Origin: an uncultured Sinobacteraceae bacterium
GTDB lineage: Bacteria > Pseudomonadota > Gammaproteobacteria > Nevskiales > Nevskiaceae
Direction: 5' to 3'
Assembly (NCBI GenBank): GCA_903822975.1
Contig: CAIJRD010000012.1
Span: 558,001 to 622,000 of the forward strand
Length of the DNA stretch: 64,000 bases
How positions within the stretch are numbered: the first letter of the stretch is position 1; each line of letters opens with the position of its first letter. The notes under the pieces are model-generated. The model saw nothing but the letters and a program-made list of their open reading frames with translations, did no database searches and was not told the DNA's origin. Shown here piece after piece: positions 1-7,694 of the stretch. The translations under genes were made by a program, and so were the position numbers.

Positions 1-1
1 G

Positions 2-607
2 CGTCCGGAAGTGCATCGCGCGCAAGACCGATCCGCCGGACGCCTGCGTTCGGCCGGTCGCGGATTCATCCATCTCGATCTGCGCGTGGTCGATGCGCAG
101 GAACGCGAATGTCCGCGCGGCACGATCGGCGAGATCGTCGTGCGCGGACCCAATGTGATGCAGGGGTATCTGAACCAGCCGGAGGCCACCGCGTCGGCAG
201 TGCGCGACGGCTGGCTGCACAGCGGCGATTTGGGTTACATGGATGAAGACGGCTATCTGTTCGTGGTCGACCGGCTGAAGGACATGATCGTGTCCGGCGG
301 CGAAAACGTTTACAGCGCCGAAGTGGAAAACGCGATCGCGCAGCATCCGGCGGTGGCCGCCTGTGCGGTGATCGGCATTCCGAGCGAGGAATGGGGCGAG
401 TCCGTGCATGCCGCGATCGTTCTGCGCGCGGGTTCGAGTCTCACCGAAGCGTCGCTGGCCGCGCACTGTCGCCGACTGATCGCCGGCTACAAATGTCCGC
501 GCAGCATCGAGCTGCGCGACAGCCTGCCGCTGACCGGCGCCGGCAAAGTGTTGAAACTGGAACTGCGCGCACCGTTCTGGAAGCACCGCTCGCGAGCAGT
601 GAATTGA
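2..607 (+). CDS. Acyl-CoA synthetase (AMP-binding), C-terminal part
   Basis: The 3' end of an ANL-superfamily acyl-CoA ligase gene that enters the window already open; the first full codon starts at base 2 and the TGA stop is at 605-607. About 200 residues are visible. They include the end of the N-domain (GYLNQPEAT, SGDLGYMDEDGY), the hinge (DRLKDMIVSGGENVYSAEVE) and the C-terminal lysine motif (TGAGKVLKLELR) whose Lys catalyses adenylation. Family knowledge: it activates a carboxylic acid to its CoA thioester with ATP and CoA in the cytoplasm. It converges on the aromatic operon. The substrate cannot be read from this fragment. Confidence 0.9.
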   Translation, partial: RPEVHRAQDRSAGRLRSAGRGFIHLDLRVVDAQERECPRGTIGEIVVRGPNVMQGYLNQPEATASAVRDGWLHSGDLGYMDEDGYLFVVDRLKDMIVSGGENVYSAEVENAIAQHPAVAACAVIGIPSEEWGESVHAAIVLRAGSSLTEASLAAHCRRLIAGYKCPRSIELRDSLPLTGAGKVLKLELRAPFWKHRSRAVN

Positions 608-675
608 GCGAATGCTGAGGAGTCGCGACGGCATCCGTATTTCGATCCGAATCCGCATCCGTACCTAGGGCGAAC

Positions 676-1104
676 TCAGTCGTCCGTCGCGCGCTGCTGC
701 ATGCGCGCCACCACCGCGATCGCGCGTCGCAGATCGCTCGCATCGTTCTGCAATTGCTGATCCGCACCCGAGCCGATCGCCAGATCCGCTTCGAACGCGG
801 CTTCGCTGGTTTCATCCAGCGCGCGCCAGAGCTGCACATGCAAGTGTTCGAGTTCGATTGCGTTCATGCAGCCTTCGCCGCGCGGCGCGCAGGACACGAA
901 GCGCAGGATCGCCATCGCCGGCGACTCCCCATGCGTGCCGACCACCGCGCACGCCGGACGTTCGCCGAGCTTGCCGCCCGGCGGTGGCGGCGCGGTCACG
1001 TGCCCGACGCGCTTGCCGCCCGGCGGTGGCGGCGTATTCACGCGACCTGGTTCTGCGGCCGTTGGCAGGTTGCGGCGTCGGTGCGATCCGTTCGGCGCGT
1101 TCAT
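676..1104 (-). CDS. Hypothetical protein with PPPPGGK repeats, end of the aromatic operon
   Basis: Unrecognised 142-residue ORF whose ATG overlaps the stop of the upstream hydratase gene by four bases, which supports translation as the last gene of the operon. Its N-terminal half is low complexity: PPPPGGK occurs twice, 14 residues apart, because a 42-bp DNA unit is duplicated (969-992 and 1011-1034). The C-terminal part (from [10 protein letters not shown], residue 80) looks like a short helical segment ending in MQQRATDD. A shorter product starting at the internal ATG at 865-867 (63 residues) is equally possible. No function is proposed. Confidence 0.4.
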   Translation of the reverse strand: MNAPNGSHRRRNLPTAAEPGRVNTPPPPGGKRVGHVTAPPPPGGKLGERPACAVVGTHGESPAMAILRFVSCAPRGEGCMNAIELEHLHVQLWRALDETSEAAFEADLAIGSGADQQLQNDASDLRRAIAVVARMQQRATDD

Positions 1105-1997
1105 GCGTCACCAAATGCGGCGCGCACCGAGCCGAGCCCGGCGATCCGCGTTTCGAATACGTCACCGGGACGCGCGGCGACCATCGGACCCAAGGCACCC
1201 GACAACACGATATCGCCGGCCAGCAGCGGACGCCCCATCCGAACCATCCTGCGCGCCAGCCACAACGCGGCGTTGAGCGGATGCCCGAGGCAGGCCGCGC
1301 CGCTGCCGCTGGATACTTCCACATCGTTCTGCGTCATCGTCATAGCACAAGCTCGCAGGTCCAAACCGTCCAGCTTGAAGGGTGTATTGCCGAGCACGAA
1401 CAAGCCGCTCGACGCGTTGTCGGCCACGGTATCGACCAGACGAATATCCCAATTGCTGATGCGGCTGCCGACCACTTCGATCGCCGCCACCGCAAAGCCG
1501 ATCGCGCGCATCAGGTCGGCAACGGTCGGCTGCTCGATCGTTAAATCGCGATCGAGTACGAAGGCGACCTCGGCTTCGGCTTTCGCCTGCAGCACACGCG
1601 GCAGCGCAATTGGTTCGCCGTCGACGACTGCCATGTCGGAGAACAGCATGCCGAAGTCGGGCTGATCGACACCGAGCTGACGCTGCACCGCAACCGAAGT
1701 CAGCCCGATCTTGCGACCTACCAGACGACGCCCCTCGGCGAGCCAGCGTGCAGTGTTGAGTTCTTGCACACGGTAGGCGGCGTCGAGATCGGTCGGCGCG
1801 ATCAGTTCGCGCACCGGCGCACAGGGCGTGCCGCTGGCGTAAGCCGCGCGCAAGCGTGCGGCGGCTTCGGCGACAACGGCGTCGGCGGTCGGCATCCCGG
1901 TCACGGGCGCGGGCACGGGCGCGGGCACGGATGCAGGCGAAGCCGCAGACGCAGACGCAGCCGGTCCACGCGCCGCGATCGGGCTCGCCGCGGTCAT
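1101..1997 (-). CDS. mhpD: 2-hydroxypenta-2,4-dienoate (2-keto-4-pentenoate) hydratase
   Basis: Fumarylacetoacetase-fold hydratase of the MhpD/DmpE/CmtF family, which adds water to 2-hydroxypenta-2,4-dienoate to give 4-hydroxy-2-oxovalerate. The metal-binding Glu pair is visible in KAEAEVAF (about residues 139-146), with a third Glu in AIEVVGSRI (172-180). The family signature [15 protein letters not shown] follows (189-203). The chosen start overlaps the hydrolase stop (ATGA). It gives an Ala/Pro-rich extension of about 34 residues absent from typical 260-residue relatives, so translation may instead begin at the internal Met 35 (MPTADAVV). It sits between the hydrolase that makes its substrate and a small unknown gene. 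Confidence 0.9.
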   Translation of the reverse strand: MTAASPIAARGPAASASAASPASVPAPVPAPVTGMPTADAVVAEAAARLRAAYASGTPCAPVRELIAPTDLDAAYRVQELNTARWLAEGRRLVGRKIGLTSVAVQRQLGVDQPDFGMLFSDMAVVDGEPIALPRVLQAKAEAEVAFVLDRDLTIEQPTVADLMRAIGFAVAAIEVVGSRISNWDIRLVDTVADNASSGLFVLGNTPFKLDGLDLRACAMTMTQNDVEVSSGSGAACLGHPLNAALWLARRMVRMGRPLLAGDIVLSGALGPMVAARPGDVFETRIAGLGSVRAAFGDA

Positions 1998-2869
1998 GCC
2001 GCTACCTTCAGCGTAGCGCCGCCGAAGAACGCTCGCGCAACGCGATTGAATTCGTCCGGCGCCTCATATTGCGGCCAGTGCGCGCCATCGGCCTGCATCA
2101 CATACAACTCCGCGTTCGGCATGCGTGCACAGGCGGCGCGTGCGCATTCGAGATCGTGAATCGGATTGTCGCGCGTCCACAGCAGCATCGTCGGCGTGCC
2201 GATCTGCTCCAGCGGCAGCAGGAATTCGTCGTGGCGCGGCAGCATGCGGTTGACCATCGGCGAGACTTCGCGGCCCTCCGGCATCGTGTAGTAGTGCAGA
2301 CGCAGCGCCACCAGTTCGTCGGTGATCAGATGGTGATTGCTCGGATGGATCAGCCAGCCGATGCGCGCGCGCACGCTCTCGGCGCTCGGCGCCTGGCCTG
2401 CAGCTTTCTTCGACAGCTCCATCAGGTTGGTCATGTCGGCGCGGCCTTTCTCGCTGACGATCGGAATGCCCGCGCCGGTGTTCAGCATCAGCCGGTCGAC
2501 GCGTTGCGGATACTTCGCCGCGAAAAAGCCCGATACCCAGCCGCCGAGCGATTCGCCCGACAGATGCGCGCGCGCCAGACCCAGCGCGTCCATCAGCTCT
2601 CGCAGTTGTTCGGCCAGCACCGGCGGCGTGTATTCCATCGCCTTGCGATTCGACAGACCGTGGCCGACGTAGTCGAACGCGATCGTGTGGAACTCGTCGG
2701 ACAACGGCACCAGATTCTTGCAATAGGCTTCGAGATGTCCGCCGATGCCGTGCTGGAACAGGATCGCCGGTGCATCGCGGCGGCCGGCTTCGGCCACACG
2801 GATACGCCCGTAGCTGGGTGTATCGACGTAGCGGATCTCGGCGCCGAGGTGGTCCTGCCAGAGGCTCAT
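1994..2869 (-). CDS. cmtE: Meta-cleavage product hydrolase (alpha/beta hydrolase, CmtE-like)
   Basis: Alpha/beta-hydrolase of 291 residues that should cut the ring-cleavage product C-C bond to release a carboxylic acid and 2-hydroxypenta-2,4-dienoate. Visible elements are the oxyanion-side HGIGGH (40-45), nucleophile elbow GESLGG (Ser107), an acid around [10 protein letters not shown] (Asp234 or Asp239) and His264 in DGAHWP. The start at 2869 is fixed by an ATGA overlap with the repressor gene; a longer reading would run back into that gene. In the p-cumate model the acid released is isobutyrate; that substrate assignment rests on the CymR-like neighbour and is inference. Confidence 0.85.
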   Translation of the reverse strand: MSLWQDHLGAEIRYVDTPSYGRIRVAEAGRRDAPAILFQHGIGGHLEAYCKNLVPLSDEFHTIAFDYVGHGLSNRKAMEYTPPVLAEQLRELMDALGLARAHLSGESLGGWVSGFFAAKYPQRVDRLMLNTGAGIPIVSEKGRADMTNLMELSKKAAGQAPSAESVRARIGWLIHPSNHHLITDELVALRLHYYTMPEGREVSPMVNRMLPRHDEFLLPLEQIGTPTMLLWTRDNPIHDLECARAACARMPNAELYVMQADGAHWPQYEAPDEFNRVARAFFGGATLKVAA

Positions 2870-3528
2870 CGTTTGACTCCCTTGAGTACGTTGATATGCG
2901 CCGCGATGATCAGCTTCCACTCGCTCATCAGCGACGCAAAAAGTTTTTCGTCGCGCTGCCACAGCGCGCGTACCGCGAAGCCGCGAATCAGGCTGAGCGT
3001 CAGCCACAGCACCGACTCCGCCTTCGCGCGCGGCAGCCCGGTGTCGCACAACACTTTCAGCCAGGCCTCTTCGACGGCCCAGCGATTGGCGCGCGAATAC
3101 TGATAAACCTCGTCGCGCAGTGCGCGGTTCTTGCTGCCGGCGAGCACCAGATCGAGGATCACGTTGAAGTCGGGGCCGAGAAAGAAATCCGCCGCGTCGC
3201 TCATGATCGCGGCGATCGGATCACCGCCACGACTCGCTGCCTGCGCGCGTGCGGTACCGCGCTCGAGGCTTTTGGTCAGCAGGTGGGCGGCCGTCGCCAG
3301 CACCAGACTGTCCTTGGTCGGGAAGTGATGCTGCTGCGCGCCGCGCGAAACCTTGGCGGCGCGCGACACTTCGTCGGTGCGCAAGCCGGCATAGCCTTTT
3401 TCGTGCAGCACGCGGGCCGCTGCCTCGACCAGCCTTTGACGCATTTCATCGCTGCGCTCGGCCTGCGTGCGTCGCTTGAGCGTGCCACGCGCCGGCTTCT
3501 TGGATATCACGCTGTCAATGCTCGACAT
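2866..3528 (-). CDS. cymR: TetR-family repressor, CymR-like
   Basis: TetR regulator of 220 residues. The HTH region (KRRTQAERS, GYAGLRTDEVSRAAKVSRGAQQHHFPTK) and the ligand domain (AADFFLGPDFNVILDL, RANRWAVEEAWLKVL, RGFAVRALWQ) resemble, from memory, the cumate-responsive CymR of Pseudomonas putida F1 at many positions. CymR represses p-cymene and p-cumate genes until cumate binds. Unusually, the gene lies inside the catabolic operon between ferredoxin and hydrolase. It overlaps the ferredoxin stop by 14 bp and the hydrolase start by 4 bp, so it would be autoregulated with the pathway. No site resembling the published cumate operator was noticed; the shared palindromes here have another sequence. 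Confidence 0.82.
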   Translation of the reverse strand: MSSIDSVISKKPARGTLKRRTQAERSDEMRQRLVEAAARVLHEKGYAGLRTDEVSRAAKVSRGAQQHHFPTKDSLVLATAAHLLTKSLERGTARAQAASRGGDPIAAIMSDAADFFLGPDFNVILDLVLAGSKNRALRDEVYQYSRANRWAVEEAWLKVLCDTGLPRAKAESVLWLTLSLIRGFAVRALWQRDEKLFASLMSEWKLIIAAHINVLKGVKR

Positions 3529-3862
3529 GCAGCACTCCTTCGATCACACGCACCGGATAGGTCATCAGCGGCTCGCTGCACGGCGAGGCGATCGCCGCAC
3601 CGCTGGCAATCTCGAAGCCGCACAGATGCCAGCCGCAGACGACGCTGGCGTCGTCGACCATGCCTTCTTCCGACAACGAGGCGGCCTCGTGCGTGCAGGT
3701 GTCGGCAGTGGCGTAATACGCGCCATTGAGGTTGTACAGCGCGATGCGCGTACCGTCCGGCAACTGCGCGCCCTTAATCTCGCCTTCCAGCACTTCGTCG
3801 GCAGCGCAGATCGCAAACAGCTTCGATAGAGTTCGTTCCATGGATTCGAGTTCGGTTTCCAT
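3515..3862 (-). CDS. cmtAd: Rieske-type ferredoxin of ring-hydroxylating dioxygenase (CmtAd-like)
   Basis: A 115-residue Rieske [2Fe-2S] ferredoxin that passes electrons to the terminal dioxygenase. The cluster ligands are clear: Cys56-x-His58, then 17 residues, then Cys76-x2-His79 (DTCTHEAA and VVCGWHLCGF). The ATG at 3862 abuts the SDR stop (TGATG); a GTG one codon upstream is also open. No dedicated ferredoxin reductase (CmtAa-type) lies in this operon, so electrons must come from a reductase encoded elsewhere, possibly shared. Family and cluster ligands are certain; pairing with the adjacent dioxygenase is inferred from operon position. Confidence 0.9.
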   Translation of the reverse strand: METELESMERTLSKLFAICAADEVLEGEIKGAQLPDGTRIALYNLNGAYYATADTCTHEAASLSEEGMVDDASVVCGWHLCGFEIASGAAIASPCSEPLMTYPVRVIEGVLHVEH

Positions 3863-4620
3863 CACAGCATCGTGGTGCCGCCGTTGACGCTGATCACCTG
3901 CCCGGTGACGAAGGCGGCTTCCTCGCCAGCCAAGTAGGCGACCATCGAGGCGATCTCATGCATTTCGCCGGCGCGGCCCATCGGCACGATCGCGGTGACC
4001 TTGCGCGCCAGCTCCGGATCGCGCTTCGCCACTTCGGCGAGTTGCGGTGTGTTGACGACGCAGGGTGCGACCGTGTTGACGGTGATGCCGCACTGCGCGA
4101 ATTCGCGCGCGAGTCCGGTGGTCATGCCGTGCATGCCGCCCTTGGCGGCGTTGTAGGCCGCGTGGTCCCACAAACCGTTGCGTACCGAATCGGCACCGAG
4201 GTTGACGATGCGGCCATAGCCCTGCGCCTTCATCAGCGGCAGTGCGTACCAGCAGCACCAGATCGCGGTCCACAAGTTGCGATCGATGGTGGCGCGCAAG
4301 GTCTCCGGCGTGTGTTCGAGGAACGGTCGCAGGATGCCGCCACCCGCATTGTTGGCGAGGATGTCGAGACGACCATAGTGCTGCGACGCGGCGGCAATGG
4401 TGCGCGCCGCGACATCCTGCTGCGCGAGGTCGCCGGCTTCGGTGGCGACTTCGGCACCGCTGCTGCGCAGCTTCGACGCGGCTTCCTGCAACAGCTTGGC
4501 GTCGAGATCCGCCAGCACCAGGCGTGCGCCTTCCTGCGCGAATCGCTCGGCGATCGCATAACCGATCCCGCGCGCGGCACCGGTGACGACTGCAACGCGG
4601 TCTTGCAGTCGACGTGTCAC
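3862..4620 (-). CDS. cmtB: cis-dihydrodiol dehydrogenase, SDR family (CmtB-like)
   Basis: Short-chain dehydrogenase of 252 residues. TGAARGIG (13-20) binds NAD, NNAG is at 90-93, and Ser145, Tyr156 and Lys160 (YNAAK) form the catalytic set. It ends in a typical VNGGTT tail. The open frame runs much further upstream, but the homologous protein starts at a GTG (4618-4620) that overlaps the extradiol dioxygenase stop as GTGA, so that start is preferred. In this operon it should oxidise the cis-dihydrodiol made by the dioxygenase to the catechol, reducing NAD. Substrate identity (2,3-dihydroxy-2,3-dihydro-p-cumate) is inferred from context. Confidence 0.85.
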   Translation of the reverse strand: MTRRLQDRVAVVTGAARGIGYAIAERFAQEGARLVLADLDAKLLQEAASKLRSSGAEVATEAGDLAQQDVAARTIAAASQHYGRLDILANNAGGGILRPFLEHTPETLRATIDRNLWTAIWCCWYALPLMKAQGYGRIVNLGADSVRNGLWDHAAYNAAKGGMHGMTTGLAREFAQCGITVNTVAPCVVNTPQLAEVAKRDPELARKVTAIVPMGRAGEMHEIASMVAYLAGEEAAFVTGQVISVNGGTTML

Positions 4621-5597
4621 GCGAGCGCGCCGCTGTGCTCGGCAGAGACGCGCGCAGCGCCGGCACTTGCGGCGTTCGCGGCGCTGGATGGGTTCGCATC
4701 GGCAGCCTGTTCGATCTGGCCGATCTGACCGAACGCGGGGGTTGGCACGCTGCCCCAGGCGTCGAGTGTGCCCGGCACCGGTTCCAGCAGCCGCGCTTCG
4801 CGTGGCTGGATTTCGGGAAAGGTCTCCATGCCAAAGCTGTATTCGACTGTCATGCGGTCCGGATCGAGGAAGTACAGAAAGATGCTTTCCGACGGCTGAT
4901 GTCGGCCGGGGCCGAACACGATCTCGACCTCGGCCTTCTTCATGCGATTCATCGCGACACCGACATCGTCGATGTCCTGCACCATGAAGTTGACGTGATT
5001 CAGGTGATCGTTGGCGCCGGTCAGAATCGCCAGCGAGTGATGCAAAGGATTCGGAAAGCAGCGCAGGAAGGCGGCAAAGCCCGGCACGAAATCCGACACC
5101 CGGAAGCCGAGCTTGTCGGTGAGAAAGCCAAGCGCGCCATCGAAGTCGGCAACGTTGAGCACGACATGACCGAGCCGCTCGATCTTGGTGACGCTCGGCT
5201 TGTAGGCCTGCGCCAGCTGCATCATCTGCACGAAGAATTCGAAGCACAGGCCGCTGCCCGGCAGGCGAAAACGAAATGCCGCGACCGTGCGCAGCCGCTT
5301 CAGCTCGGCCGCTGCCACCACTTCGATGGCGAGCCCGAGTCCGGCGATGTAGTCGCGTGCGGTATCGAGATCGGCGCGGCTTTCGAGTTCGAAGCCGATG
5401 CGCTTGATGCCGGGCACCTCAGCCGGATACAGCAACAGATTGTGATGATCGCGCGAGCAGCGCAGCGCGACGACATCGTCCTGCGCCTCGCTCAGATCGA
5501 GGCCGACACGGTCGCGGTAGAAGGTGCTGCTGGCGGCGAGGTCGCTGACATTCAAGGCGACGTAGCCGAGACGGCGATAGCGGAACGGAATCGTCAT
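4617..5597 (-). CDS. cmtC: Type I extradiol ring-cleavage dioxygenase (CmtC-like)
   Basis: Two-domain vicinal-oxygen-chelate dioxygenase of 326 residues. The iron ligands are His144 (RLGHVVLNV), His201 (HLNHVNFMV) and Glu252 (MTVEYSF). PLHHSLA (185-191) and GRHQPS (231-236) supply the usual active-site residues. It cleaves a catechol next to the diol; in the p-cumate pathway this is 3,4-cleavage of 2,3-dihydroxy-p-cumate. The last 40 or so residues (SSAANAASAGAARVSAEHSGALA) form an Ala/Ser-rich tail beyond the normal domain end, possibly unstructured. Its stop overlaps the SDR start, and it lies 10 bp after the dioxygenase beta gene. Confidence 0.88.
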   Translation of the reverse strand: MTIPFRYRRLGYVALNVSDLAASSTFYRDRVGLDLSEAQDDVVALRCSRDHHNLLLYPAEVPGIKRIGFELESRADLDTARDYIAGLGLAIEVVAAAELKRLRTVAAFRFRLPGSGLCFEFFVQMMQLAQAYKPSVTKIERLGHVVLNVADFDGALGFLTDKLGFRVSDFVPGFAAFLRCFPNPLHHSLAILTGANDHLNHVNFMVQDIDDVGVAMNRMKKAEVEIVFGPGRHQPSESIFLYFLDPDRMTVEYSFGMETFPEIQPREARLLEPVPGTLDAWGSVPTPAFGQIGQIEQAADANPSSAANAASAGAARVSAEHSGALA

Positions 5598-5607
5598 AGC
5601 TGGCTCC

Positions 5608-6102
5608 TCAAAGGATGATGCTGATGCGACCGTTCGGCTTGAGGCCGTCCATGTCGAGTACGCAGCGCTTCTCGCGAATGCGCAGGCCCTGCTCGGTCAT
5701 CACCAGTCGGTTGCGATAACTGCCGATGTAGATTTCGGTGTGGCCGGCCTTGGTGCGGTAGGTCAGCACGGCCGCACCCACTTCGAGTTCGTCGGCGTGA
5801 CGCGCGCGGATGCGCACGTTGCTGACGAGGTGACGTGTCTTCGAGCGCGGGAATTCCGCATGTGCGGTGCGCTTGAGCAGGCGCTCGACACGCTGCTCCA
5901 GTCGGAAGCGATCGTCGGCCACGTAGAACAGCGTCGTATCCGGCGAGGCATCGGCGGCAACGTCGGTGGCCGGCACGTAATAGCGTCCGTCCTCGGCGAA
6001 CAGCGCCACCCATTCCTTCAGCCGCCACTCGTCGAGCAGTTCGGCTTCCAGGTACATGAAGTCTTCGACTTCGCTGCGGCTGACATCGGCGAGTGATTGC
6101 AT
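5608..6102 (-). CDS. cmtAc: Ring-hydroxylating dioxygenase beta subunit (CmtAc-like)
   Basis: Small NTF2-fold subunit (164 residues) that packs against the catalytic alpha subunit in alpha3beta3 dioxygenases. Family features visible are the N-terminal EVEDFMYLEAELLDEWRLKEW segment in two overlapping parts, LFAEDGRYYVP, DDRFRLEQRVERLL, SKTRHLVSNVRI and a closing YIGSYRNRLVMTEQGLRIREKRCVLD. It starts 12 bp after the alpha gene stop, the standard arrangement. The beta subunit has no redox cofactor; it is structural and sometimes shapes specificity. Confidence 0.93.
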   Translation of the reverse strand: MQSLADVSRSEVEDFMYLEAELLDEWRLKEWVALFAEDGRYYVPATDVAADASPDTTLFYVADDRFRLEQRVERLLKRTAHAEFPRSKTRHLVSNVRIRARHADELEVGAAVLTYRTKAGHTEIYIGSYRNRLVMTEQGLRIREKRCVLDMDGLKPNGRISIIL

Positions 6103-6114
6103 GCTGCGGATCTC

Positions 6115-7389
6115 CTAGCTCGCCGTGGCCTGAACACGCGATTGCCAATGCGTCCAGAACGCGCGCATCTGCAGTTCGTCGTCGTAGCCGACGCGCTCGC
6201 GACCCATGCCTTTGGAGATATCGCTCCAGGGCGCTTCGAGCAGATTGGCGAAGCCGCGCTGGCATTGTTCGAGTGCTTCGACATCGTCGGGCGTGGCGAA
6301 GCCGCCGGGGCCGAGGAATTCGAGAAAGTTGGACAAGCGATACTTGCGCGCCCAGGCGCTTTCTTCCTGCGGCGCCAGCGCCCAGCCGTACACCTGCATC
6401 GCATCGGGTGCGGTTGGAAAATACGTGCGCACGGTGATCGCCATGATGTCGTTGATCACCAGGTTCGGAAAGATGAACAGGTTGCGGTTGGAAAATGCGA
6501 TGCGGTCCGCGCGTTCCTTGCCGAAGCGTGTGTGCAGACGCTGATAGACGCGATCGAGTTCCTGCTTGCCGTCTTCGCCCCACAACGGAATCCACTGAGC
6601 GACCGGGCGTCCCCAGGGCGCGCGGTATTCGATCACCGCGTGGCCGTTGCCAAGATCGTAGCCCTCGCCTTCGAACGGCACCGGCGACATGCTGCCGTTG
6701 GAATTTTTCAGGTAGTCGACGTAGGTCGCATGCGTGTTGATCGCGTGATAACCATCGATGCTGTTCTCGGTCAGCAGTTTCCAGTTCGCCCGAATCTGAT
6801 ATTCCTGCGTGCCGCCGACCAGTGCCATGCCGGCCTCGGATTGATCGACCACGATGTCGATCCACTCCTTTGCATTGCCGAGGTAATCGCCGAGGCTCTG
6901 CACGCCGCGATCGAAACAGACGAACCAGAAGCCGCGGTACTGATCCAGACGCGGCACCGGCACCAGATTGGCCGAGCCGTCGGCATTGAAATCGTCCGGA
7001 TAACATTCCTTGCCGGGCTGCGATTTCAGCGCGCCATCCGCGCCGAACACCCAGCCGTGATAGAAGCACTGGAACGACTTGGCATTGCCAGCGCGTTCGC
7101 GGCAGACCTGCGCACCGCGATGCGGACAGGCATTGAAGAAAGCATGCACTTCGTTCTTCGCATCACGCGTCAGCAACAGCCCGCGCCGCGCGATGGTGCG
7201 CGTGACGAAGGCCCCGGGTTTTTCGATTTCGCTGGCATGACCGATGTAGAGCCAGCATTTGTCGAAGATCGTTCGATATTCATCGGCAAACACTTGCGGG
7301 TCGACGAAACTGCGACGCGCGACCTTGAAGGTCTGCTTCGCGGGATCGATCCGCACGGCGGGAGCGGCTTTCGGCTCAGCGAGATTCAT
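6115..7389 (-). CDS. cmtAb: Ring-hydroxylating dioxygenase alpha subunit (p-cumate dioxygenase-like)
   Basis: Catalytic oxygenase subunit of 424 residues. The Rieske ligands are Cys88-x-His90 and Cys108-x2-His111 (NACPHRG, QCFYHGW). The mononuclear iron site is Asp212, His215 and His220 ([11 protein letters not shown]), with a distal Asp near 368 (ATPDDVE). It inserts O2 into an aromatic ring to give a cis-dihydrodiol. The neighbours (CymR-like repressor, extradiol enzyme, lower pathway) favour an alkyl-benzoate such as p-cumate as substrate. A biphenyl- or cinnamate-type substrate cannot be excluded from sequence alone. The gene follows a zinc-ribbon gene after a 59-bp gap containing a repeated GAAGTTGAATCG-type motif. 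Confidence 0.88.
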   Translation of the reverse strand: MNLAEPKAAPAVRIDPAKQTFKVARRSFVDPQVFADEYRTIFDKCWLYIGHASEIEKPGAFVTRTIARRGLLLTRDAKNEVHAFFNACPHRGAQVCRERAGNAKSFQCFYHGWVFGADGALKSQPGKECYPDDFNADGSANLVPVPRLDQYRGFWFVCFDRGVQSLGDYLGNAKEWIDIVVDQSEAGMALVGGTQEYQIRANWKLLTENSIDGYHAINTHATYVDYLKNSNGSMSPVPFEGEGYDLGNGHAVIEYRAPWGRPVAQWIPLWGEDGKQELDRVYQRLHTRFGKERADRIAFSNRNLFIFPNLVINDIMAITVRTYFPTAPDAMQVYGWALAPQEESAWARKYRLSNFLEFLGPGGFATPDDVEALEQCQRGFANLLEAPWSDISKGMGRERVGYDDELQMRAFWTHWQSRVQATAS

Positions 7390-7448
7390 GGACGTTCGGC
7401 TCGGAAGTTGAATCGGAAGTTGAATCGGAAGTTTGGTTGGAAATGGGC

Positions 7449-7694
7449 TCAGGAAATGACTAACTCGGCGGCCTTCGGAATGTCGAACTCACTACCGCAG
7501 GCGTCGCAGGTGATGTCGCTGCAACCGCGCGGATCGCTCAGATAGCCTTCGAGCGCCGCATTGCAACTGGGGCAATGGAACCAGACCTGCAGCGCCTGCA
7601 CCTGCACGTGCATCACCTTGAGCCGGCTCGCCGGACGCGCTGCGTCCTGTTGTGCCTGAGTGTCGACCGCCACAGTCTTTGCTGTGCTTTTCAT
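7449..7694 (-). CDS. Small zinc-ribbon-like protein in the dioxygenase operon
   Basis: Unrecognised 81-residue protein. It carries two CxxC knuckles, [10 protein letters not shown] and [13 protein letters not shown], spaced about 20 residues apart, the layout of a zinc ribbon or rubredoxin-like metal site. The start codon overlaps the ligase stop (ATGA), so it is translated with the operon, just ahead of the dioxygenase alpha gene. Possible roles are a metal-site assembly helper, a scaffold or a small electron carrier. None is established, and the four Cys could bind Zn or Fe. Confidence 0.72.
   Translation of the reverse strand: MKSTAKTVAVDTQAQQDAARPASRLKVMHVQVQALQVWFHCPSCNAALEGYLSDPRGCSDITCDACGSEFDIPKAAELVIS

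Noticed and set aside
3862-5247. A 461-residue open frame read as one large protein
   Set aside because: Only the last 252 residues are an SDR; the rest is an Arg-rich shadow of the extradiol gene. The GTG at 4618-4620 gives the real start.
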